In this document: positions 1 to 10,500 of the stretch, piece after piece
How positions within the stretch are numbered: position 1 is the stretch's first letter
How the letters are laid out: each line of letters begins with the position of its first letter
NCBI RefSeq assembly: GCF_035582795.1
Contig: NC_134366.1
Span: 27,947,661-28,011,660, forward strand
Source of the DNA: Mycteria americana
Taxonomy: Eukaryota; Chordata; Aves; Ciconiiformes; Ciconiidae
Direction: 5' to 3'
Length of the DNA: 64,000 nucleotides
Made by a program: the position numbers and the translations under genes
The notes under the pieces: model-generated
Databases searched by the model: none
What the model was told of the DNA's origin: nothing
Seen by the model: the letters and a program-made list of their open reading frames with translations, nothing else

Positions 1-3000
1 ATTTTAGAGGCTATTGAACGATCCTGCAGAAAACAGTCCTGGGGATGGATTTCCAGGTGCTGGCATTGACTTGTCTCCAGAACTGAACTGTCCTGGTTTT
101 TGCACAATGTTGAGTGCATCTTACCATGACTGAGTATTAGCTACAATGAGGGTTGTTTATTGTGATTCCATGGGAGGGAGCAGACTCCCTCAAGAGTCAT
201 GTCAGGTAATCAATAAAGTCACACTGAAGTCCAATGAGATGCTCTGCTAAGCTGGCCATTATTTGGTTGCCATAGTCATAGGGAATATTTTCCTGAAATA
301 CTGAGAAGAGATGGGAACACTGTGTTTCACTCTTGCAGAGAAAAAATATGGAAAGGATAGAGAAATGTCTGCCTTTTTTTAGATCTGTGATATCTGTTAC
401 GAAAGATGACCTCCAAAAGGAGAAGAAAGCAGGTTCCACGAATCTTGCGGCAAAGTTCCAGTTCTCTGTAAATGCTGATGCATTTACAAAAGACCAGAAG
501 TGTATTCCTCACAGAGACTTAAATTTGACCAATACCTTGTAGTATGTAGCACAATTCAAACTAGAATTATAGCAGGGTAAATGGCAAGGTATGTTTTAAA
601 AAAATATATTTTCTCTTAAACTCATTTTTATATTCTTTACCATCATCTGATTTTCCAGTGATTTTGAGCTTAAGTATTTAATATACACCTTTGTATAATT
701 ATTTTGATCTCTAATTCACAAACATAAAGAGAAAAAAAAGAAGTGCATACGTAGAGCATTATTACAGTGTTTGGAAAAACTTTTTTTTTTTTTTGCAATT
801 AGTTGAAATAATAGATCCTGAGGGAGAATAGCTATTGTTATTTCTGCATTGTATAATATATCAAACATAGATGTGATTAATGATTTAATACAGTGATTAA
901 ATTAAGAAATCCCCTTTCTGTCTCTTACCAGTAATTAGTATGTTATAAACACTGAAGGCAATTACTGTATTTAAAAATGAGGACTCAAATTTTAAAATAT
1001 TTTTTCTTAGCTTGTGGATGAAGCTAAAATAAAATGAGATGCTTGCATTAAAAAACTGTAAAAAGGATTTTTCTGCATTAAAGAAGTATTTTGGTGGGCT
1101 TATGAGGTAAAAACCCAGTTCTATTACTGACAATATCAAAGAATACCTAATACAGGAGGAGGATGGGGTGGCAGATGAAGCACAGTTAGGGAGTATGTGG
1201 GGTTGGCAAACTGTTACGCTCTGTCATTGGGTCACTTTATTTGGGCACCCTTAGCCATACACAAAGAGACCCTGCAAGCAAGAGGTGTGCAGTTTAAACG
1301 TGTGAAGTAGTGCTCATTTTGTTCCTGAATTCTAATATCAGATTTCCTACTGTATGTTTTAAAACATCTTCATGTTAAATTACTGCCCTGTACAGGTCTG
1401 GTGATCAAAGGTAAACACAAGTGAAGAATATTTCTGTGTTTTTAATGCCTAGAAGAGATTATTCACTTCTTACGGCTTGACTGAGACAAGTGTTTACCCA
1501 CTTCTTAAAGTCGCTACTAGCTCTATACAGTATGCCCACCTCGACTTCCAGGAGTGAAGGACATCACCAAAATTCTTCATTCCTGTGACCAGTTGACCTA
1601 ACTGAAGTTATGCTGGGAAAGAGAGTGTTCCTTCTCTTTCCTACATTCTGTAAAACAGGCTTGCTGTGGATGTGGAGTACAACAAGCCACCAAATGCTAA
1701 TATTGGTAGGCTGCTTAACACTGTGTTCCCTACTGTTCTCTGAGCTAGATCCCTAATTGCTGTGACCGCAGACACTAGGCAAGATGACTATTAGAGGAGA
1801 AACTGAAGACTGTTACTGCTGATGAATCATAAATCTCAAGCACTTATTCTTTTGGAGAAAAAGGCATCAGGGCTGCTGCTTATCTTGAAGGTCTGGGTGG
1901 TGCAGTGAGAGAGAATGTAATGATAATCATATAAGAACAGCAGAAATGGTGGTGGTTCCTAAACATCTGATAGGAGACAGTAGAACAAAGGACAGGGCTG
2001 ATACAACTGCCATTTCATCACAGCATGCCCAAATCAAACAGCATCGTTTCCTGGGAGATCGAACAATGCTGCATGCTTATTAATCATGAGAGAAGCTCTC
2101 TGCTGTTCTCACAAGTCCTCCAAAACCTGTCTAACTCAAGTGGGCGAGGATCAGCCCACCCATGACAAACTGCTGCGGCTTTATCCTACATAGTGTATAT
2201 TATCAAAAATGTTATGTCTGCTCTGAACAAAATGTCCAAGTGTGATAAATGTGGGCAACGCTCCAAGAAAGTGGGCTTGTCTTCATGAGAAAATTGTACT
2301 TAAAATCAAACTTTAAGTTGGTTAATTAATTTTAATTAGGCTAATCTACAGACCTGCATGAGAGACTAATTTTTTTGTAAATGTTGCTGTCGCACTCACT
2401 GAAATAAATGTCTTGTGCAGATTAGTGTGCTGCTAACTAAATTGGTCTGAAATCACATCAAATTTACAGTGACTTTCTCTAGTAGCTATGGTTATATGCT
2501 GTGGTCTTTACACTGGACCCTTAGTTCCCACTGTTTATTATACAAATGTAGGTGCTTTAGGAAAGCTTTCACTGAAGCAGCAGACATCTTTTTCCCCCAA
2601 AGAGAGCCTATATTTCTACTAGGTTAGAGAAGGACTTGTGTAGTCCTGGCTGTTGAATGTACAGCCACACTCTTCTTGAACTGCGTGTGGTATGCCTCAC
2701 TGCTGGAATTTATCTTCGTTTGATACGGTACAAGTGAGAGTTAATGATACAGCTCTTTTTATTGCTGAAAATCTTGGTAGAACAATACTAATAGAAAATT
2801 CACTCTTTTGTAAAGTGTACTATCCAAGTGGAAGGCAAAACTATCAGATACACATTTTTTTCTTACCCATCCAAGGAAGGAATGTTTTCTCAGTAAGTAA
2901 ACCGTGATCTAAGATTCTTTGAAGAAATACAAGCATCAGCTAATTTAGAATCACTAAAAATCTGTTTACTGTGTACTTACTCTCTGATATCATGTCAGTC

Positions 3001-4247
3001 ATCTTTGTTTTACTGTGTTTTACTATTTGAACTTCATTATGAGATGAAAAGCTTGGAGCTATTAAAATGTAAACTAGGTTAGAAAAAGCACTGTTCAGAA
3101 TGTTGCAAGAGTCGTTTAAAAGAACCTTGTTACTGTGACATTCATGTCTAACATCAATATGCTAGGGCAAGTTTTTATCTGCAAGAATAACAGTAGTCAT
3201 TTTAAATTAAAAAAAAAAATAAAGCCTGATTCCCAGTGAAGAGTAGAAGCACGAAAGTAATTATTTTAATGACCCAGCCAGACAGGTCTGCCAGCAAAGT
3301 CTTGCATACTTGTTTATGTAGTCTTGTGTAAACCAATAATATTTTAATTGTTTATTTAAAGGATGCAATGTATGCTTTATGTTGTCTCTTCCAATTATGC
3401 GTGCCAAATATATTTTACCTTAGAGAAACCTTTGAGGCAATTATTCAAGAATTTGGCAAGAAGTAATTTAATGACCACTAAGCAGTCCTTCAAACAAGAA
3501 GTCTCTATTTCTGGAAGTTGTTAAACCTATGAAATGTAAACCTAAAAGTGTAAGTAAGTACGGTTAGGTAAGAGGGGAAAAGAGTAGACTTAGTGTTGAA
3601 ATAGTTTGGCTTCAACTTTTACAATGGTGGGAAGCAGCTCAAGAATTACAACCCATCTATCATTATTCCAGCTACTGCTTGAACTGTTAACATTCCTTTT
3701 TCGTATCTTAGGTGATATTACAATGTGTATGACATATCCCAGGATTATTTTTGCTACATAAGCATCATACTATTTGTATCTGAAAAAATATCAGGTCCTC
3801 CCTTTACCATACCACTTCTTGAGCTAAACTTAGTGAAGTCTCTTTTTTTAAGGAAAAGGACTGCTAGACCAGAAGATCCTAGAGCAACTGGCAAGGAATT
3901 TGTTCAGGACCAAGTAAAAGCAGGACCTAAGAAACAACTGTGATTTGGTATGTTGGAAGCAAAACCTTCCCCAGGACTGATCTGTTCCCAATTGCACTGA
4001 AATTAAAGGCTGTCTTCTGCTCAATTTTTGTAGCAGAGGAGTTAGGAACTCACAGGAACTCAGCAGATGCCCTGGTGATATGCTAGTTAAGCTGTTGCAG
4101 AGTGACTCAAGCAAGGCTGACTTAGGCTAAAAGAGGATCTAGTCTAATAAGTGGGGTTACATTTTTGTCCTTGGTAACATGGCTGTAACTTATGCAGCAG
4201 TCTGCCAGGGATTTATACTGTGCTCTTTTCAAGGGGCAAAATATTCC
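1..4247. other. Intergenic DNA upstream of PPP1R9A, no gene seen
   Basis: AT-rich DNA with only short, unrecognised reading frames (about 60-90 codons) that overlap one another and show no domain. I saw no RNA gene and no clear retrotransposon tail. A T tract lies near 780-795, and a dense run of TAAT/ATTA cores at 2321-2345. The stretch ends at the 5-bp target duplication of the solo LTR. Confidence 0.6.
2321..2345. promoter_or_regulatory. TAAT-rich cluster, possible homeodomain sites
   Basis: Within 25 bases the sequence runs through several overlapping TTAATTAAT / TTAATTAGG / CTAAT cores. TAAT is the core recognised by many homeodomain proteins. It could equally be chance in AT-rich DNA; only cross-species conservation would separate the two. 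Confidence 0.2.
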
Positions 4248-4252
4248 CACAA
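4248..4252 (+). repeat. Left target-site duplication (CACAA) of the solo LTR
   Basis: The five bases CACAA sit directly before the LTR start TGTATTGGG. The same five bases follow the LTR end CCCACCACA. A 5-bp duplication is the mark of retroviral integrase and fits ERVL-type elements in birds. Confidence 0.75.
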
Positions 4253-4430
4253 TGTATTGGGTTTGTGTGGGAAGGTTTTGGTAGTGGGGGGGCTACAGGG
4301 GTGGCTTCTGTGGGAAGCTGCTAGAAGCTTCCCTACGTCTGATAGAGCCAATGCCAGCTGACTCCAAGACGGACCCACCACTGGCCAAGGCTGAGCCCAT
4401 CAGTGACGGTGGTAGTGCCTCTGTGATAAT

Positions 4431-4440
4431 ATATTTAAGA
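4431..4440 (+). promoter_or_regulatory. TATA-like box of the LTR
   Basis: ATATTTAAGA about 180 bp into the LTR is the only TATA-like signal near its 5' end. It is followed about 30 bp later by the probable start of R. It points the same way as PPP1R9A. Confidence 0.4.
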
Positions 4441-4679
4441 AGTGGGGAAAAAAACCTGCGCAATGGAAACTGCAGCTGGAGAGAGGAGTGAGAATATGTG
4501 AGAGGAACAACTCTGCAGACACCAAGGTCAGTGAAGAAGGAGGGGGAAGAGGTGCTCCAGGCACCAGAGCAGAGATTCCCCTGCAGCCTGTGGTGAAGAC
4601 CGTGGTGAGGCAGGCTGTCCCCCTGCAGCCCATGGAGGTTAACGGTGGAGCAGATATCCACCTGCAGCCCGTGGAGGAC

Positions 4680-4985
4680 CCCACGCCGGAGCAGGTGGAT
4701 GCCCGAAGGAGGCTGTGACCCCGTGGGAAGCCCACACTGGAGCAGGCTCCTGGCAGGACCCATGGAGAGAGGAGCCCACGCTGGAGCAGGTTTGCTGGCA
4801 GGACTTGTGACCCCGTGGGGGACCCACACGGGATCAGTCTGTTCCTGAAGGACTGCGTCCTGTGGAACGGACCCACACTGGAGCACTTCATGAAGAACTG
4901 TAGCCCATGGGAAGGACTCACATTGGAGGAGTTCATGGAGGACTGTCTCCTGTGGGAGGGAGCCCATGCTGCAGCAGGGGAAGAG
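4680..4985 (+). repeat. Internal minisatellite of the LTR, about 47-bp unit
   Basis: The core CCCACNCTGGAGCAG recurs with substitutions at about 4680, 4731, 4775, 4823, 4872, 4917 and 4963, giving steps of 51, 44, 48, 49, 45 and 46 bp. Between cores the text alternates GTGGGA-like and GGCAGGAC/GAAGGAC-like pieces. The units are diverged, so the array is an old part of the LTR family rather than a recent local expansion. Confidence 0.7.
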
Positions 4986-5199
4986 TGTGAGGAGTCCTTC
5001 CCCTGAGGAGGAAGGAGCAGCAGAGACAACGTCTGGTGAACTGGCCACAACCCCCATTCCCCCTCCCCCTTCGCCCCTGGCGGGGAGGAGGTAGAGAATT
5101 CGGGAGTAAAGTTAAGCCCAGGAAGAAGGCAGGGGTGGGGGGAAGGTGTTTTTAAGGTTTAGTTTTTATTTCTCATTATCCTACTCTGATTTGATTGGT

Positions 5200-5205
5200 A
5201 ATAAA
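5200..5205 (+). terminator. Polyadenylation signal AATAAA of the LTR
   Basis: AATAAA lies 185 bp before the LTR's 3' end and 760 bp after the TATA-like box. This is the order expected for U3-R-U5 on the + strand and supports the orientation call. Confidence 0.5.
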
Positions 5206-5389
5206 TTAAACTAATTTCCCAAGTCAAGTCTGTTTTGCCCATGATGGTAAATGGTGAATGATCTCTCCCTGTCCTTATCTCGACCCATGAGCCTTTCGTT
5301 ATATTTTCTCTCCCCCGTCCAGCTGAGGAGGGGAGGGATAGAGCAGCTTTGGTGGGCACCTGGTGTCCAGCCGGGGTCAACCCACCACA

Positions 5390-5394
5390 CACAA
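5390..5394 (+). repeat. Right target-site duplication (CACAA) of the solo LTR
   Basis: It matches the five bases at 4248-4252 exactly. The terminal CACA of the LTR runs into it, so the boundary could shift by two bases. The TG...CA ends plus a 5-bp copy give the most regular reading. Confidence 0.75.
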
Positions 5395-5724
5395 GGACTC
5401 CCACATGAGCTCTGGGAAGACTGAGTCCACAACTGTGTTTTGGGAGACTTGTACCACTTGTACCATGTGTCAGGGCTTCTTGATCTCTCAAAAGAAAGGC
5501 CCCGGGGAAAAATGCTCTGCTTGCTTCCCCTCCTCGTCTGCTTATCCCTTAGTAGCCCTATGTACCTAACCCTTGTCTGTGTGCATGGGTAAAGAGAAGA
5601 GAACAATACTGGGAGCTCTGTTCCCCCTTGTACGGGCAAGCAAAACTATAGGCTCTGTAGTCAAGGGGCACAGAGATGACCTCCTCCTTGTTTTCTCTGT
5701 ATAAACATGGCATCCCAACGTGGG
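5395..5724 (+). mobile_element. Possible remnant of a second endogenous retrovirus (LTR end plus primer-binding-like site)
   Basis: Bases 5708-5724 read TGGCATCCCAACGTGGG. This is close to the tRNA-Lys-type primer binding site used by ERVK/beta-like elements (TGGCGCCCAACGTGGGG), with a small insertion and substitutions. It is preceded directly by ...AAACA, as an LTR ending in CA would be. The 300 bases before it are moderately GC-rich and unlike the flanking DNA. No matching 5' LTR edge or gag sequence was recognised. The adjacent solo LTR may have inserted into or beside this older element. This rests on one short motif and could be chance. Confidence 0.3.
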
Positions 5725-7529
5725 AGGCGCAGAAGCTTTTCTCATGCTGCTCTCCGCTCTGTAACCATGTAGAGCAAGACCACTGCCTGTGCAGTGGGAT
5801 AGGATTATGCCACTGGAGGTGCTCAGTCGTTTCCCCTGTGGGTTTACTATGAGTTGTGATTAGCTCAACTAAGTACCGGGGAAAAAGGAGAGTTCCTACA
5901 CCTACCTACTGTGAAGAAGGTTATGTCCTTCTTTGTTGTTGTTGATGGGGTTTTTGCCACTATACTGTAGATACCTACATGGGCACAGGCCTCCGGCAGA
6001 ACTCCTGATTTTGGTCTATATTCTTTTCCATTCAGTAAGTTTGAAAAGAGTTAAAAATTCACGTAGGATTCTAGTCTGCACTTCACTGAATTTGTTTGTA
6101 GAGGCTTGGTTAAACAAAAAAATAAGCACATAAAAATTAGCACCATCTCTGTAATTTCCTACTGCCTGCCATTGGTTAAATATACAAAATCAGCTTTCAA
6201 AGTGTACATAGAATTATGGCATAGCCCAATATTTAAGACTTCTGCTTTTTTAGAAAACACTAGCTTCCATCACCTTGTTACTTTATACACTTAATTTTGC
6301 ACAGGTTTGAAATAACAGAATCAATTACACCTAAATAAGGTATGTAAAATAAATAAATAAATACAAATTCAATTCCCTTTTCCAAAAGCAACACAGAACA
6401 AGCAGTAGTGCATGAGACATGAACAGCTTTCTAATTAACGTGAATCTCTACTTTTAGAACATTTTAAGGCAGTATAGTATGCAACAATTACTCTTACTTT
6501 AAAAACAGTCTCTGTTTTGTGATGAGTTATGGTCTGCTCTCAGAAGCCAAAAAGTTAAACAAACATTCTCTTAATCATGCCCAAGATTAGCACACTAATT
6601 TAAAAAATCTTGTTCTCCTCTGGAGCATCTATTTTTCTTCTCCAATTCTGAGCCTTCCATGAAGAACACAGACTGTTCTGTATGTGTCCTCTTTAAAATT
6701 TCTTGTGTTACAGATGAATCAGTTAGTGAAGAATTCATGACTCATTCCTACAAAAAAAATTCTTGAACTTCCCCACCTATGTGGCCTGATGATCATACCC
6801 CTACTGACTTATCTCCTAGCGAACTTTCTCATTTCTTCAGCAAGAAGTTCTTAATTTTCTTTTTGATATTGCATCCATGAAGACCTTGTTATTGACTTAT
6901 CGCTGAAATGGAAGGCATGATCAAACTCAAGATTTCTAGCATTACAGTCTCTGACTACAAGGATGGCTGGTATGTATCATGGGTAATCATATTCTGTGGA
7001 ACAAAGTATTACAGGTAGTTTTAATCTGAGAAATAGTGTGTATCTCAGTAATGGTATTAATTGCAGATGGTTGGAAATTTGAGTTCAAGTTTATGCCTTT
7101 CAAGCTCACTACAAATGAAATGGAGAAGGCAAAAAGTTAAACAAGGCTACATGGTCAGTGATTTCCATTCAGTGATGAATCGAATGGTTTACATCTACCA
7201 AGACAGTTTGAGGGGGAAGGAGAAAGAATGGAGGTGGGCAGAAGGTTGATCTTCTCAAAGTGCAATGTAGCAGAAGTAATTCCTTGCAATAAGATGGTTT
7301 GGTAGGGCAAAGGTTTTAGTGAAAGAAGGCAGAAAAAAATAAAGGCCTCAATCTTGAGATTCTGAACCCCTGAAATTCCTGCTAGCATTGGTTGTGAGAC
7401 TGCATACTACACGGGCAGAAAGGATAAGTGCCGTGTATAAATGTTGTGGAAAACAGTAAAAGCTTGTTTATGTTCAAACTAAGCAATTTTTCTAAAATAT
7501 AGCTGCATGAACAGACCTATAAAAATTAA

Positions 7530-7540
7530 GGGGGGGGGGG
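7530..7540 (+). repeat. Run of 11 G
   Basis: An uninterrupted homopolymer of eleven G in AT-rich DNA. Such tracts are length-variable and often miscalled in assemblies. Confidence 0.8.
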
Positions 7541-10500
7541 ACACGACTTAGAGATCCTAAAATTACTTGTCCAGCCTGTCTTTTGATCATAATAGTTTTT
7601 TCTCTTTTTGCTTCACAGTAACGAGATGCACACTGTCCTTTGAAGGATGCTTCACTTACCCTTTTGTACTACTACTGAACCCCAGTTTTACTCAGCATAT
7701 TAAAAAAAATGTCCAAGTAGTAATATAGACATTAGTATTTCCCTAAAATATCTTCTTTTTCTGCTTTGCCCCCCCACTATTCAACACTCTTTCCCATTTT
7801 TTGTTCTATCACCAACAGATAGTTCTGCTGACTATTTAGTGAGTTCACTATTATAGCAGCGCTGAATGCAAGCTTCAGAAAATCTATTTAAAAGAAAAAT
7901 AAGTGTTTGGGGCATTTAAGAGCAATAGGAAATGCTCTGGGCAGCAATCAGAAAGCCTGCCAAAAATAAGTAGTTTAGCCTTATGCACATACTGTCCATA
8001 CTTCCACCTTTACAGTATAGGTTCAGAGTCCTAAACTTAACTTTCAAACAATCCAGTGCTCTCTGCAGTTTGGGAGGTATACAGACATTTCCTTTTCTAG
8101 TGATCAGAATGGTTCAATATAGTCAGAAAGACATTCCCCACTTTGTTTACTGGTTCACAATGTTACTGAATGTCCCATCATTTTTAAACATAATGAATTC
8201 AAGGAAGCTGTAGAATAATTTGATGACTTAATAATCTTCATCCTGATAAAAAAACAATTTGGTGCCTTGGTAGAATGTAAATTTACAGTCGTTAAGACAG
8301 CAGAATTTAATTCAGTGTTTTCTCTTTGCAATGGAAAAGATTGTTTCCCATGATTTTTTTCTGGTAAGTTGTCTCAGTTGTTCTTCTAAACTTAAAACAG
8401 TTAATACACCAGGCCAACCTGGTGTGCCCTGTGTTCTGACACTTGGCTTATTTTTATATTGAGAAGTCATGAGAAGATCCTTGTTAACAGATAATCTGTC
8501 CATGATAATGCCACCATCTGCTGTCCGGGGAGGAGGGAGAGCAATAAAAACCAGAAAAAGCAAAATCTCAAATTCCCTCACTTGGTGCAGACTCCCTCCA
8601 GCAATCCACAAATGTTACTCAGGCATCTGGCAGAGACTTGGCAGCTTTGCAGTTGTGGGAAGTGAAAAATGATCGTAGTTAAACTTATGCCTAGCATTCT
8701 CTTATTTTTTACAAAGATAGTAAAATAGTAACGTGGTACCCATTTGCAGGCATGCATCTATGTATAGCTTTAGATGGCCCCTCCAAAGCACTTACAAACT
8801 GCTTAGAACATCATGCATGGGCAAACTGTAGTGCTAGTGAATTCAGGTTTGATCTAAACTCCCACTCTCTCAGCTGTTTCTGAAGACTTGGTGCACTGTG
8901 TTCTTTTTCCTTCTCTGAATGGCACTGTGCATTACTAGTAGTAGCACCATGAGTTACTACTACCTCATACTATATTAACTATCCATTTACTTTTTTCCTT
9001 GCAGTGAAATAATGAAAGAATTTCTTTACCTGATGAGATTAGTCTCTTCACTGCCTGTATATGCTCTTGTAGAGCAGTTGTGCAAAGCTGATTGAGTAGG
9101 CTCTCAAATACAAGAGACTAGGAAAATGCTGTTTTCTCCTCTCCATCTCCCACCCCAGTTACTTGCCTGTTGTTTCTGGGGTTTTGGCCTTAGTCAGTCC
9201 TCTGTGCAGTCTGGGAGGAGCACTGCCATGCAAGCTAATCATTCCCTTGTTGCTCTGCCTGAGCCACTTCCTTCCTTTTTCTTTTTAAAAACTTCTTTCC
9301 CTGCTCCAATTATGTTCCAACCTGCTCCAGACAAGCGGGAGCTCCTGAAGTACAAAGCAAAACTGTTTACCTACAGCTGGGATTTTTTGGGACTGATTAG
9401 ACGGTGTCTCTACCATACAACCTACCCCAACTGGAGCCAGTGATTTCATGCCTGACAGGAAAGTAAGGCATTGGAGAGAATATTCGTGTTCCAGACAGAG
9501 CTTCTGTAGAGATATAAATATATGTAACTTTATTCTTTGTTTTTATTGGAATCTACATAATATCAAGACACTTACCAGCTAGTACATGATGCATTCCAGT
9601 ATTTTATTGCTCATGTACCATTGCTTGCTAGCTTGGTTTTCATCATCATAGTCAAGGCATTGGTGGGACTCTTGAAGCTGCCTGTAGAGAGGCATGAACA
9701 CATGCAGCTACCTTATCTTCTTTTGTTTCAGTCATTTTATTCCCTATCTGAAAATTCCACTACATCCAAAATAGACAAATAAAAAGGGTCAAGTTCTTTT
9801 GCTCCTCACACACTCCTTACAACTTCCCTCTTCTCAGATCTGACAGGTTGTTGGCAGTTTTGTACCCATCTGTATTTCCCTTCTGCCTCCACCTCCTCAC
9901 CATCTATTCCTAAACACTGTTTTCTCTTTCACGCGGCACAGCATGAAACTAATGCAGACTGCTGGGTAGTAGGTCTAAACTAGCTTAGACCCCTGTAATC
10001 TCACTTTCTTTCCTTCACCCTTCAGTTCAGCACTCTCTCCTCTCCTTCTTTTCAGCCATTTTTCTTAGATGACAAGATAGTGCTTGGAAGAGAGGCTGGT
10101 CATTTGTTAAGAGGTGTATTACATAAAGCAATGCCAACACAATACAGAGGAAAAACTACTTATATGACCTCATTATAAAGAATTTTACCGTAACTGTGAG
10201 TTTATGCAAAGCCCTTGGTAAAATGGTTAAAATTCTGCATCCTGTTTCTTCTTTGTTCTGCATCCCCTCCCATTCACTTGTAGACTCTTGATTTTGGTAT
10301 GTTTGCTTCTGTTAGGCTATCAGGCAGCCTGCTTGCAGTACCTGCTTTTGCAGACACTAGCACATACAAGTATATAGGTCCAAGCCCTACTATCAGCTTA
10401 TTTACTAAGTGATCTTGTTATTGTGCTAAAGTGTGCATGACCCCATGCCTGAATGAATGAAAATGGTCACCCTTAACAGGGGGCACTTGAATAATCAATA

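Larger units (their letters stand above)
4253..5389 (+). mobile_element. Solo LTR of an avian endogenous retrovirus, probably ERVL-type
   Basis: This 1137-bp element starts TGTATTGGG, ends CCCACCACA, and is flanked by CACAA on both sides, so it is a complete solo LTR left by recombination between the two LTRs of a provirus. A TATA-like ATATTTAAGA at 4431-4440 suggests U3 is about 180 bp. An AATAAA polyadenylation signal lies at 5200-5205. The middle (4680-4970) holds six to seven degenerate copies of a 44-51 bp unit built on a CCCACNCTGGAGCAG core. I recognise the sequence as a family common in avian genomes but cannot name the library entry. Long open frames on both strands inside it (up to 254 codons) are by-products of its GC-rich repeats. 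No gag, pol or env sequence remains. Confidence 0.85.

Noticed and set aside
4293-5057. 254-codon and 216-codon open frames on the minus strand
   Set aside because: They lie antisense inside the solo LTR, follow its tandem repeat units, and encode low-complexity text without a domain.
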